Shown here: one piece after another, positions 1 to 8,410 of the stretch
Layout: every line of letters begins with the position of its first letter
How positions within the stretch are numbered: the first letter of the stretch is position 1
Source of the DNA: Brevibacillus reuszeri
GTDB lineage: Bacteria; Bacillota; Bacilli; Brevibacillales; Brevibacillaceae
Assembly: GCF_002897295.1 (NCBI RefSeq)
Contig: NZ_BEXF01000004.1
Span: forward strand, 1-64,000
DNA: 64,000 nucleotides
Direction: 5' to 3'
Position numbers and translations under genes: made by a program
The notes under the pieces: generated by a model
What the model saw: the letters and a program-made list of their open reading frames with translations, nothing else
Told to the model about the DNA's origin: nothing
Databases searched by the model: none

Positions 1-3000
1 CAGCGAATGTCATCCTGTACGCACAGTGGACGCCAGTTCAAGTGCCGACTTACACCGTAACGTATAACGGCAACGGAGAAACGAGCGGAACAGCCCCAAC
101 AGATAGTGGCACCTACGAACAAGGAGATACCGTAACGGTACTGGGAAGCGGCTCTCTCGCAAAAACCGGCTATACCTTCGTAGGATGGAACACAGCAGCA
201 AACGGAAGTGGAACAGCCTACGCAGCAGGCTCCACGCTGACCATGGGCACAGCGAATATCACCCTGTACGCGCAGTGGACGCAAGATCAAGCCCCGACCT
301 ACACCGTAACGTATAACGGAAATGGTGAAACGAGTGGAACAGCCCCAACAGATAGTGGCACCTACGAACAGGGAGATACCGTAACGGTACTGGGAAGCGG
401 CTCTCTCGCAAAAACAGGCTACACCTTCGCAGGATGGAACACCGCAGCAAACGGAAGCGGAACTCCCTATGCGGCAGGCTCGACGCTGACCATGGGTGCA
501 ACAAATGTCATCCTGTACGCACAGTGGACGCCAGTTCAAGTGCCGACTTACACCGTAACGTATAACGGCAACGGAGCAACGAGCGGAACGGAACCAACAG
601 ATAACGGCACCTACGAACAGGGCGATACCGTAACCGTACTGGGAAGCGGTTCTCTCTCAAAAACCGGCCACAGTTTCGCAGGCTGGAATACCGCAGCAAA
701 CGGAAATGGAACAGCCTACGCAGCAGGCTCAACGCTGACTATGGGCACAGCGAATGTCACTCTGTATGCACAGTGGACCCCAGTTCAAGCGCCGACCTAC
801 ACCATTACGTATAACGGAAATGGTGAAACCAGCGGAACAGCCCCAACAGATAGTGGCACCTACGAACAAGGAGATACCGTAACGGTACTGGGAAGCGGCT
901 CTCTCGCAAAAAACGGCTACACCTTCGTAGGATGGAACACAGCAGCAAACGGAAGTGGAACAGCCTATGCAGCAGGCTCCACGCTGACAATGGGTACAGC
1001 GAATGTCATCCTGTACGCACAGTGGACGCCAGTTCAAGTGCCGACTTACACCGTAACGTATAACGGCAACGGAGAAACGAGCGGAACAGCCCCAACAGAT
1101 AGTGGCACCTACGAACAAGGAGATACCGTAACGGTACTGGGAAGCGGCTCTCTCGTAAAAACCGGCTACACCTTCGTAGGATGGAACACAGCAGCAAACG
1201 GAAGTGGAACAGCCTACGCAGCAGGCTCCACGCTGACCATGGGCACAGCGAATGTCACCCTGTACGCGCAGTGGACGCAAGATCAAGCCCCGACCTACAC
1301 CGTAACGTATAACGGAAATGGTGAAACGAGCGGAACAGCCCCAACAGATAGTGGCACCTACGAACAGGGAGATACCGTAACCGTACTGGGAAGCGGTTCT
1401 CTCTCAAAAACCGGCCACACTTTCGCAGGCTGGAATACCGCAGCAAACGGAAGTGGAACAGCCTACGCAGCAGGCTCCACGCTGACTATGGGCACAGCGA
1501 ACGTCACTCTGTATGCACAGTGGACGCCAGTTCAAGAGACGACCTACACCGTAACGTATAACGGAAATGGAGAAACGAGCGGAGCAGCCCCAACAGATAA
1601 CGTAACCTACGAACAAGGAGATACCGTAACGGTACTGGGAAGCGGCTCTCTCGAAAAAACCGGCTATACCTTCGTAGGATGGAACACAGCGGCAAACGGA
1701 AGTGGAACAGCCTACGCAGCAGGCTCCACGCTGACTATGGGCACAGCGAATGTCACTCTGTATGCACAGTGGACGCCAGTTCAAGAGACGACCTACACGG
1801 TAACGTATAACGGAAATGGTGAAACGAGCGGAACAGCCCCAACAGATAGTGGCACCTACGAACAAGGAGATACGGTAACGGTACTGGGAAGCGGCTCTCT
1901 CGCAAAAACCGGCTATACCTTCGTAGGATGGAACACAGCAGCAAACGGAAGTGGAACAGCCTACGCAGCAGGCTCCACGCTGACTATGGGCACAGCGAAT
2001 GTCACCCTGTACGCGCAGTGGACGCAAGATCAAGCCCCGACCTACACCGTAACGTATAACGGAAATGGAGAAACGAGCGGAACAGCCCCAACAGATAGTG
2101 GCACCTACAAACAGGGTGATTCCGTAACGGTACTGGGAAGCGGCTCTCTCGCAAAAACCGGCCACACCTTTGCAGGCTGGAACACCGCAGCAAACGGAAG
2201 CGGAACTCCCTATGCAGCAGGCTCGACGCTGACCATGGGCACAGCGGATGTCATCCTGTACGCGCAGTGGACGCCAGTTCAAGCGTCGACCTATACCGTA
2301 ACGTATAACGGAAATGGAGAAACGAGCGGAACAGCCCCAACAGATAGCAGTCTCTACGAACAAGGAGATACCGTAACGGTACTTGGAAGCGGCACATTGA
2401 CAAAAACCGGCCACACTTTCGCAGGCTGGAATACCGCAGCAAACGGAAGCGGAACTGCTTATGCAGCAGGCTCCACGCTGACTATGGGCACAGCGAATGT
2501 CACTCTGTATGCACAGTGGACGCCAGTTCAAGTGCCGACCTACACAGTAACGTATAACGGCAACGGAGCAACAAGTGGAACACCTCCAACAGATAACGGC
2601 ACCTACGAACAGGGTGATACCGTAACGGTACTGGGAAGCGGTTCTCTCTCAAAAACAGGCTATACCTTCGCAGGGTGGAACACAGCGGTAAACGGAAGTG
2701 GCACATCGTATGCAGCAGGCTCCACGCTGACTATGGGCACAGCGAATGTCACCCTGTATGCACAGTGGAATCCTGTCCAAGCGCCAACCTACACGGTAAC
2801 GTATAACGGAAATGGAGAAACGAGCGGAACAGCTCCTACTGATAGCAGTGCGTACAAACAAGGCGATACCGTAACAGTACTGGGAAGCGGATCTCTCGTA
2901 AAAACGGGTCACACCTTCGCAGGCTGGAACACCACAGCAAACGGAACCGGAACTTCCTATGCAGCAGGCTCCACGCTGACTATGGGCACAGCGAATGTCG

Positions 3001-5558
3001 TCCTGTACGCGCAGTGGACGCCAGTTCAAGTGCCGACCTACACGGTAACGTATAACGGCAACGGAGAAACCAGCGGAGTAGCTCCAACAGACAACTACAC
3101 CTACCAACAAGGAGATACCGTAGCGGTTCTGGGAAGTGGAAACCTTGCGAAGACAGACCACACCTTCGCAGGCTGGAACACCGCAGCAAACGGAAGTGGC
3201 ACATCGTATGCGGCAGGCTCTACACTAACAATGGGTACAGCCCACATCACACTATACGCCCAATGGACCTACACACCCGTACCAGTCTTCGATGAAATCG
3301 TGTCTGTCACACAGCCGGCGGAAATTACAGACATTCCAAACGGTACGGCGAAAACTTCCTCTGCTCTCGGACTGCCCTCACAGGTAGAGGCAAGCTTGTC
3401 CAATGGCAGCACAATCAATATTGATGTTAGCTGGGCAATAGCAGATGCGAACTACGACCCTGCGGTAGAGGAGGAGCAGCGTTTTACCGTAACCGGCAGA
3501 TTAGTCAATTTGCCAAGGGATGTCCGCAATAGCCAAAAACATTCGGCAACCATTCGTGTCACAGTAAATGCAGCAGATGATGAAACAGAACCGAAAGACA
3601 TTGTTTCAGTCCAGACGCCTGAAGCGATTACAGGTGTGGCAAATGGGACAGCGAAAACCGCAAAGGCACTGGGTTTGCCTCAGCTGGTAGAAGTTATTCT
3701 GGATGACGAAAGCAGCATGGATATTCGTGTGGATTGGGATGTAGAGGGCACAGACTACGATCCCGAAAATGAAGAAGCACAGACATTTAGGGTACGTGGA
3801 CAGCTGATCCTGCCAAAAGGGATTACCAATACCAAGAACCAGCGGGCAAGCATCCAAGTCAGTGTTGACGCAGCAGATACAGAGGGTGAGAACAGGGACA
3901 TCGTCTCTGTAACAGACCCTGATGACATTACAGGTGTCGAAAACGGGACCAGGAAAACTGCATCTGCACTGGGTTTACCGGATGAAGTAGAAGTCACGCT
4001 GGATAATGGCAAAACGCTCTTTGTTGGTGTCAACTGGGATTTGGATGAAGCGGACTACAATCCTGGCAGCACCAAAAGGCAACGCTTTACGGTTGAGGGA
4101 GTACTGACGAAGCTTCCAACTGGAGTAAGTAACAGTAAAAAGCTGAAGGCAAAAATCCAGATAACAGTAGCTGCAGCGCCTCGGGATCATGACCGCGACG
4201 ACGATGAAGATCAGGGTGGGAAATCTGGAGGCAGCTCGGGAAGTTCAGGTAGCAGCTCGGGAAGCAGATCTAACTCCACGCGTTCAGCTGTAGTAGAAGC
4301 AGGGACGTCCAATAGTTTGCGGGAACAGATCAAAATTACGAGAAAGGAATCTTCCAACGGCAAAAAGATCGATGAAGTTGTGTTGGATACAAACGATGCA
4401 AAAGAAATTTTGAATCTTGCCGAGGAAAACAAAAAGGAAACCATTCGAATCGTTGTAGACGATCTGCCGAGAGATCCAGCTGATGAAGTGGTTATCAATA
4501 TCATGAAGAGAGCACTCGACCGACTACAGAATGAGGTTTCACTGGAAATCCAGACACCGTCTCTGATCATTACGATTTCCAAAGAAATGTTAGCAACAAT
4601 TTCGACAGACGAACTGTATTTCCACATCGTTCCTGTTCCTGATAAAAATGAGCAGCAAGAGGCTATTGAACGAGCTATCAACGCAAAAGAAGTGAAGCAA
4701 GCAGCAGGAGGACAAGACATTCAAGTCGTAGGAGCTCCGATGGTGATCGAAGCCAACTATCAAAACAGAACCACATCGATCCTGTTCCAGTTGAAAGACG
4801 CCGACTTGCCTACCAACCCTATTGAGCGGCAAGCCCTTCTCGCCTCCTTGTCCGTGTATGTGGAGCATAAAGATGGAGAAACAGAGCTGCTAGATGGCAG
4901 GCTTAAGTACGATCAAAATGGAAAATTCTTAGGAATCGAAATTGAAATTGACAAGTTTAGTACGTTCACGATTTTGTCCTTGAAGGGGAAGAAGCAGCAG
5001 CCTTATATAACAGGATATCCTGATGGAACATTTCGACCAAACAGCCAGTTGACTCGAGCAGAAGTGGCAGCTATCCTGTACAAATTACTACAAGCAGAAG
5101 GAAAACAAGCCTCAGCTCTGGTGAGTTATCGTGATGTAGGGCCAGAACATTGGGCAGCTGATGCGGTCTCGCTGGCTTCTAGTGAAAAGCTGATGACAGG
5201 AGATGCAAACGGTATGTTCCAGCCGAATGCCAAAGTCAGCCGGGCAGAGATGGCAAGCGTCATCGCAAGGTGGAAACAGCTTACTAACAGCGGTAAGACG
5301 GTAGTCTTTACAGATACAAAAGGTCTCGCACAAGAAGCGGGCATCGCTGCGGTAGCTGAAAAAGGGTATATGATCGGTTTTAAGGATGGATCATTCCGTC
5401 CGAATCAGGTGCTGACTCGTGCAGAGGCTGTCACGATCTTAAATCGCTTGACCGGAAGAGCGCCATTCAACGAGACTGCAGAGCAGAGCTGGTCAGATGT
5501 TCCAGTTAGTTTCTGGGCGTATGCTGATATTATGGCAGCGACCGGAAACAAGAAATAA
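1..5558 (+). CDS. SLH surface protein with InlB_B-type repeat array (5'-partial)
   Basis: The reading frame is open from base 3 at the window edge, so the true start and signal peptide lie upstream; the GTG at 42 is only an internal codon. Thirteen complete 83-residue units (45-3281), plus the tail of another, carry motifs such as TVTYNGNG, GYTFVGWNT and LYAQWT, typical of Listeria-Bacteroides (InlB_B/Flg_new) repeats. Three Ig-like domains of about 100 residues follow (about 3290-4180; each has an IVSV...P..I.GV.NGT start and a conserved V.W). Then come a Ser/Gly/Asp linker (4195-4290) and a domain of unknown type. SLH motifs follow (5005-5540; GYPDGTFRPN, DVGPEHWA, GFKDGSFRPN), which bind pyruvylated cell-wall polysaccharide. 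It is probably a secreted, wall-anchored adhesin or structural protein. The ligand cannot be told from the sequence. Confidence 0.93.
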   Translation, partial: ANVILYAQWTPVQVPTYTVTYNGNGETSGTAPTDSGTYEQGDTVTVLGSGSLAKTGYTFVGWNTAANGSGTAYAAGSTLTMGTANITLYAQWTQDQAPTYTVTYNGNGETSGTAPTDSGTYEQGDTVTVLGSGSLAKTGYTFAGWNTAANGSGTPYAAGSTLTMGATNVILYAQWTPVQVPTYTVTYNGNGATSGTEPTDNGTYEQGDTVTVLGSGSLSKTGHSFAGWNTAANGNGTAYAAGSTLTMGTANVTLYAQWTPVQAPTYTITYNGNGETSGTAPTDSGTYEQGDTVTVLGSGSLAKNGYTFVGWNTAANGSGTAYAAGSTLTMGTANVILYAQWTPVQVPTYTVTYNGNGETSGTAPTDSGTYEQGDTVTVLGSGSLVKTGYTFVGWNTAANGSGTAYAAGSTLTMGTANVTLYAQWTQDQAPTYTVTYNGNGETSGTAPTDSGTYEQGDTVTVLGSGSLSKTGHTFAGWNTAANGSGTAYAAGSTLTMGTANVTLYAQWTPVQETTYTVTYNGNGETSGAAPTDNVTYEQGDTVTVLGSGSLEKTGYTFVGWNTAANGSGTAYAAGSTLTMGTANVTLYAQWTPVQETTYTVTYNGNGETSGTAPTDSGTYEQGDTVTVLGSGSLAKTGYTFVGWNTAANGSGTAYAAGSTLTMGTANVTLYAQWTQDQAPTYTVTYNGNGETSGTAPTDSGTYKQGDSVTVLGSGSLAKTGHTFAGWNTAANGSGTPYAAGSTLTMGTADVILYAQWTPVQASTYTVTYNGNGETSGTAPTDSSLYEQGDTVTVLGSGTLTKTGHTFAGWNTAANGSGTAYAAGSTLTMGTANVTLYAQWTPVQVPTYTVTYNGNGATSGTPPTDNGTYEQGDTVTVLGSGSLSKTGYTFAGWNTAVNGSGTSYAAGSTLTMGTANVTLYAQWNPVQAPTYTVTYNGNGETSGTAPTDSSAYKQGDTVTVLGSGSLVKTGHTFAGWNTTANGTGTSYAAGSTLTMGTANVVLYAQWTPVQVPTYTVTYNGNGETSGVAPTDNYTYQQGDTVAVLGSGNLAKTDHTFAGWNTAANGSGTSYAAGSTLTMGTAHITLYAQWTYTPVPVFDEIVSVTQPAEITDIPNGTAKTSSALGLPSQVEASLSNGSTINIDVSWAIADANYDPAVEEEQRFTVTGRLVNLPRDVRNSQKHSATIRVTVNAADDETEPKDIVSVQTPEAITGVANGTAKTAKALGLPQLVEVILDDESSMDIRVDWDVEGTDYDPENEEAQTFRVRGQLILPKGITNTKNQRASIQVSVDAADTEGENRDIVSVTDPDDITGVENGTRKTASALGLPDEVEVTLDNGKTLFVGVNWDLDEADYNPGSTKRQRFTVEGVLTKLPTGVSNSKKLKAKIQITVAAAPRDHDRDDDEDQGGKSGGSSGSSGSSSGSRSNSTRSAVVEAGTSNSLREQIKITRKESSNGKKIDEVVLDTNDAKEILNLAEENKKETIRIVVDDLPRDPADEVVINIMKRALDRLQNEVSLEIQTPSLIITISKEMLATISTDELYFHIVPVPDKNEQQEAIERAINAKEVKQAAGGQDIQVVGAPMVIEANYQNRTTSILFQLKDADLPTNPIERQALLASLSVYVEHKDGETELLDGRLKYDQNGKFLGIEIEIDKFSTFTILSLKGKKQQPYITGYPDGTFRPNSQLTRAEVAAILYKLLQAEGKQASALVSYRDVGPEHWAADAVSLASSEKLMTGDANGMFQPNAKVSRAEMASVIARWKQLTNSGKTVVFTDTKGLAQEAGIAAVAEKGYMIGFKDGSFRPNQVLTRAEAVTILNRLTGRAPFNETAEQSWSDVPVSFWAYADIMAATGNKK
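45..3281 (+). repeat. Tandem array of 13 x 249-bp coding repeats
   Basis: Thirteen head-to-tail units of exactly 249 bp (83 codons) lie in frame inside the surface-protein gene. Long stretches are almost identical between units. Inter-unit linkers fall into classes (QDQA, PVQV, PVQA, PVQE) that recur in a shuffled order, with the QDQA linker in units 1, 5 and 8. Units 11-13 at the array edge are more diverged. This fits unequal crossing-over or gene conversion. Confidence 0.95.
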
Positions 5559-5594
5559 ATGAGTAATGAACAAAACGAATACGGGTACGATTCT

Positions 5595-5634
5595 CGCTCA
5601 GGTGAACCGATACGGCTGCCTGAGTGATTTTTTT
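5595..5634 (+). terminator. Rho-independent terminator of the surface-protein gene
   Basis: An 8-bp stem (CGCTCAGG with CCTGAGTG, one G-U pair) is followed by a T7 run, 37 bp after the stop codon. Confidence 0.85.
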
Positions 5635-5659
5635 GTTTATGGAAGCAGCTCCCAAAAGT

Positions 5660-5714
5660 AAAAAACAGCGGCAGCCAAAGGACGAAACAATATCATCCTA
5701 GGCCAGTCGCTGTT
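5660..5714 (-). terminator. Probable terminator of the sigma/anti-sigma operon
   Basis: On the minus strand an imperfect stem closed by AACAGCG/CGCTGTT is followed by a T run. It lies about 30 bp past the anti-sigma stop codon. Confidence 0.6.
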
Positions 5715-5742
5715 CAATGGAATGGTATTGCCGTTACCGACT

Positions 5743-6816
5743 CTACCATTTCACAGTGATATTGCTAATATTGCCAATGTCCAAGCTTTCGAGTGTTACA
5801 GAAATTTCCGGTTTGCCCTGTTGCTTTAACACATATCCGCCCCAGTCTCTCCCGCCATAAGCCGTATACCCCGTGATATCCAACCCAAATATGTTTTGGA
5901 TAAGTGGTTTGGTCACAGAGATAGCCTCATGTATGGACTTGATTTTGTAATCCGATACATAACGGGTGTAATAGATTTTTCCGGATGTTGCTCCTACTTT
6001 AACGGAATATTTGTCTTTTGTATTACCGAGCGTCCAAACCTCTTCTTTCTTATCTGTTGATTTTGTCGCCTCGGAAAAGGAGATGCTCTTATTATTTGAC
6101 AGATGCATCAGCGATTTTTGAGCGATGGATACAACCTTTTGATCGACATCCGTAGGCTGGTAATGGATCGAGAAAGAGGTCACTTCATTTGTTTTCACGT
6201 CGACGCTAACATGCTGATTGTTGATCTTGCTCGGGTCTTTTGGATAAAAAGAAAGGGTTATTCCTTCCGTGTCTTTAAACAGATGAGCCTGCTCTATATA
6301 CACATCTTGCTTCGCTTCCTGAAAAGCAGCTCGTGCAGTATTCGCGTACGATTGGTACATTTCCGGTAATTCATCGCTAGCTACAATTACGGAGACAGTA
6401 CGAACATCCTTCGTATTCGGTAAAAAAGTTACGATGGCCTCGCGATTCTTTGTCCGTACGACAAAGAAATCTGTATCTTGTTCCGTTTCCTCAAATTGAA
6501 ATTTTTTAGTAATGCCAACGGCTTCAATCGCCTTTTGGGCAGCTATACTATACACTTGGTCCACGTTAGAAGTGCTTCCCGTTGTTTCAGCTGGAAATGA
6601 GAATGGCTTCATCCAGATAAACACAAAAAACAGGGCACATGTGACTAGTCCGTTTGCCACCCATACTAAATATTTTCTCTGCTTTTGCTGTGAAAGCATT
6701 TTTCGACGTTCCTCTCGTATGTTCTCTAGTATTTTTTCGTTTCGGTCACCGGACAGAACCTGTTCGGGGAAATCTTGTAGTTCATCCCAAATTATTTGCT
6801 TATCTTGTGACGGCAT
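5743..6816 (-). CDS. Membrane anti-sigma factor-like protein with PepSY-like ectodomain
   Basis: The 357-residue protein has about 46 charged cytoplasmic residues, one membrane segment (about 48-70) and a large outside part. That part has repeated alpha/beta stretches resembling PepSY/YpeB-type domains, two of them around residues 85-215 and 220-357. Its start overlaps the end of the ECF sigma gene by 17 bp, so the two are translationally coupled. By position and topology it should hold the ECF sigma factor at the membrane and release it on an envelope signal. No zinc-binding HxxxCxxC motif is seen, so it is not a ZAS-type anti-sigma. The family name is not certain; the role is inferred from context. 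Confidence 0.72.
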   Translation of the reverse strand: MPSQDKQIIWDELQDFPEQVLSGDRNEKILENIREERRKMLSQQKQRKYLVWVANGLVTCALFFVFIWMKPFSFPAETTGSTSNVDQVYSIAAQKAIEAVGITKKFQFEETEQDTDFFVVRTKNREAIVTFLPNTKDVRTVSVIVASDELPEMYQSYANTARAAFQEAKQDVYIEQAHLFKDTEGITLSFYPKDPSKINNQHVSVDVKTNEVTSFSIHYQPTDVDQKVVSIAQKSLMHLSNNKSISFSEATKSTDKKEEVWTLGNTKDKYSVKVGATSGKIYYTRYVSDYKIKSIHEAISVTKPLIQNIFGLDITGYTAYGGRDWGGYVLKQQGKPEISVTLESLDIGNISNITVKW

Positions 6817-7324
6817 CTGTCATCGCCTCCGTGGCAGGAGCATTCTTGCTGTTTTGAACAGCTTTCAACGCCCTATGCAAAGTAATATGTACCTTGGCTT
6901 CGCTCCATCCCAATACCTCCGCGGTTTCCGTGCTGGATAAGCCTTTGATTCCGCGCAGGATTAACACGTCCCGATACGACCTTTTCAACTGATTGATGGT
7001 GTCATAGAGAATCCGTTTGTTCTCACCAAGCTCCAAAGACTCTTCCGGTGTTTTGTCGCGTGAGACAAGATGCTGCAAGAATAGGTCGGGCAACCAGTTT
7101 CGCAGTTTTTTCTTGCGCTTCTCATCGATGGCGACATTTCGCGCAATGGCAAAAAGCCACGTCTTTGGGTTCACAATCTCGGTATGCTGGTGAGCTTTTA
7201 GAGCTCGGATAAAGGTTTCTTGGACAAGATCATCTATATCCTTTCGCCCTGTGTAGTAGACAAGAAAACGATATACATCATTGCTGTATGCTCGAAACCA
7301 TTGTTCGATGCGATTGTCATCCAA
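6800..7324 (-). CDS. ECF-type RNA polymerase sigma factor
   Basis: This is a sigma-70 family protein of about 174 residues. Region 2 is visible (YRFLVYYTGRKDIDDLVQETF, then WLFAIARNVAIDEKRKKK), followed by region 4 with its helix-turn-helix (YRDVLILRGIKGLSSTETAEVLGWSEAKV). An ATG at 7375 is in frame, but the TTG at 7324 is preferred: it follows GGAGG with about 10-nt spacing, and an ECF-type promoter at 7355-7381 would place the RNA start downstream of that ATG. It is the first gene of a pair with the membrane anti-sigma gene. The group looks SigW/SigX-like; the stimulus is unknown. Confidence 0.9.
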   Translation of the reverse strand: MDDNRIEQWFRAYSNDVYRFLVYYTGRKDIDDLVQETFIRALKAHQHTEIVNPKTWLFAIARNVAIDEKRKKKLRNWLPDLFLQHLVSRDKTPEESLELGENKRILYDTINQLKRSYRDVLILRGIKGLSSTETAEVLGWSEAKVHITLHRALKAVQNSKNAPATEAMTDAVTR

Positions 7325-7354
7325 TTGTTTTCCACCTCCAATGTCCACTGTAAA

Positions 7355-7381
7355 GACGCATAAGGGTATAAGCATCTTTCA
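7355..7381 (-). promoter_or_regulatory. Putative autoregulatory ECF promoter
   Basis: On the minus strand TGAAAG, 17 nt, CGTC resembles the TGAAAC-N16-CGTA/CGTC promoters used by Bacillus ECF sigma factors. The predicted RNA start falls just before the TTG start at 7324, as expected for an autoregulated ECF gene. Confidence 0.5.
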
Positions 7382-7417
7382 GTTTTATGAGGAAATTTTT
7401 TGACTTCAAATAAAGAG

Positions 7418-7446
7418 TTGACGAATCCGGTTTGGTACAGTAAAGT
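7418..7446 (+). promoter_or_regulatory. Sigma-A promoter of the MarR gene
   Basis: TTGACG, 17-nt spacer, TAAAGT. The predicted RNA start lies immediately before the palindrome at 7458-7471. Confidence 0.7.
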
Positions 7447-7457
7447 ATTTCATTATT

Positions 7458-7471
7458 GTTAACCGGTTAAC
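7458..7471 (+). promoter_or_regulatory. Perfect 14-bp palindrome, likely MarR operator
   Basis: GTTAACCGGTTAAC is its own reverse complement, and the symmetry extends to 20 bp with one mismatch. It sits at the start of the predicted transcript, just upstream of the MarR gene, which fits autorepression. Confidence 0.7.
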
Positions 7472-7494
7472 GATGTTGAAAGGTGGTTATATAT

Positions 7495-8007
7495 TTGTCA
7501 CCTAGTCAGAAAGAAAAAACGCTACAGGCAATTCGGTCATTCATTATACTACGAGAGAAAAAAACGAAAGAGCGCACGACGCAGCTGAGCTCTCTTGAAA
7601 ATGAGTGGACAATGACACAGCTGCACATCGTCTCACTTATAAAGGAGCATTCATCTTCGGCGAACAACACTTTTCTCGCCTGTCAGTTACGTCTATCCAA
7701 GCCAGCGATTACGAAAGCTGTTAATGGTTTGCTGGAAAAGGGGATGGTCGTATCAGGCAAAAAAGAAGATGATCAAAAATGCGTATATTACTCGCTAACA
7801 GAGGCAGGTCAAAGGCTTGCTATCCTATATGACGAGCAGCACCAAAAAGTAATCCGGCGATATGAACAAATGCTGGACTCTTTTCAAGATCATGAATTAG
7901 AAGTCATTACACGATTTATGAATGAGTGGACTGGGCTAATCGACAAGCCATTGCTTGTGGATGAAAAAGCAAATTCGGTGAAGGGTGATTGTTTTGAAGA
8001 TCAATAA
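7495..8007 (+). CDS. MarR-family transcriptional regulator
   Basis: A winged-helix regulator of about 170 residues. It has a recognition-helix region (ACQLRLSKPAITKAVNGLLEKGMV) and a wing (KKEDDQKCVYYSLTEAGQRL). The TTG at 7495 is taken as the start because AAAGGTGG lies 9 nt upstream; the GTG at 7483 falls inside that ribosome site. The gene overlaps the following DUF2798 gene, so the two are probably co-transcribed. A palindrome in its own promoter suggests negative autoregulation released by a small ligand. The ligand is unknown. Confidence 0.88.
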   Translation: MSPSQKEKTLQAIRSFIILREKKTKERTTQLSSLENEWTMTQLHIVSLIKEHSSSANNTFLACQLRLSKPAITKAVNGLLEKGMVVSGKKEDDQKCVYYSLTEAGQRLAILYDEQHQKVIRRYEQMLDSFQDHELEVITRFMNEWTGLIDKPLLVDEKANSVKGDCFEDQ

Positions 8008-8230
8008 AAAATACGAGCATGTTTTGTTTACCTTTTTCATGGCATTCGGGATGTCTTGCCTTATCTCTTTCTTCATGATGGCAGTTAATTTTGGATTCAA
8101 TTCGCTTTTACTAGAAAAATGGCTGCACGCTTGGCCTATGGCGTTTGCACTGGCTTTTCCAACTGCCTATTTCTTGCCAAAGGGAATTAGGAAGCTCATG
8201 AAGAAAATCACTTTCGTAGAGAGCGATTGA
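7994..8230 (+). CDS. DUF2798-like small two-helix membrane protein
   Basis: A protein of about 78 residues with two membrane helices (about 8-32 and 45-65). The pattern of small residues and N/W positions (FGMSCLISFFMMAVNFG, LHAWPMAFALAFPTAYFLP) matches DUF2798 proteins as I know them. The TTG at 7994 is preferred, with GGGTG 6 nt upstream; a GTG at 7985 is also possible. It overlaps the MarR gene end by 14 bp and is probably its regulated partner. Molecular function is unknown for the family. Confidence 0.7.
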   Translation: MKINKKYEHVLFTFFMAFGMSCLISFFMMAVNFGFNSLLLEKWLHAWPMAFALAFPTAYFLPKGIRKLMKKITFVESD

Positions 8231-8410
8231 CTAGATGCCAGTTTAATAAATGTTATCTCATGCATGGCGCTTGGATTTCCGAGCGTATTTTTTTTGCACA
8301 AAGTGCTGTTTTTATAAATCCAACTAGTCGAAAATTGTTGAATCGCTCCCAATCTATAAGTAAAATCGAGAAGAAATAGAAAGACGCATCCTCATTAAGG
8401 GGCGATACGA

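Noticed and set aside
1404..2531. Long minus-strand open frame (375 codons) and many 63-codon ones in the repeat region
   Set aside because: They repeat with the 249-bp period, are Cys/Arg-rich and lack ribosome sites; they are shadows of the plus-strand repeat gene.
45..3281. Regular direct repeats as a possible CRISPR array
   Set aside because: Units are 249 bp, contiguous and in frame with a protein; there are no short repeats with unique spacers.
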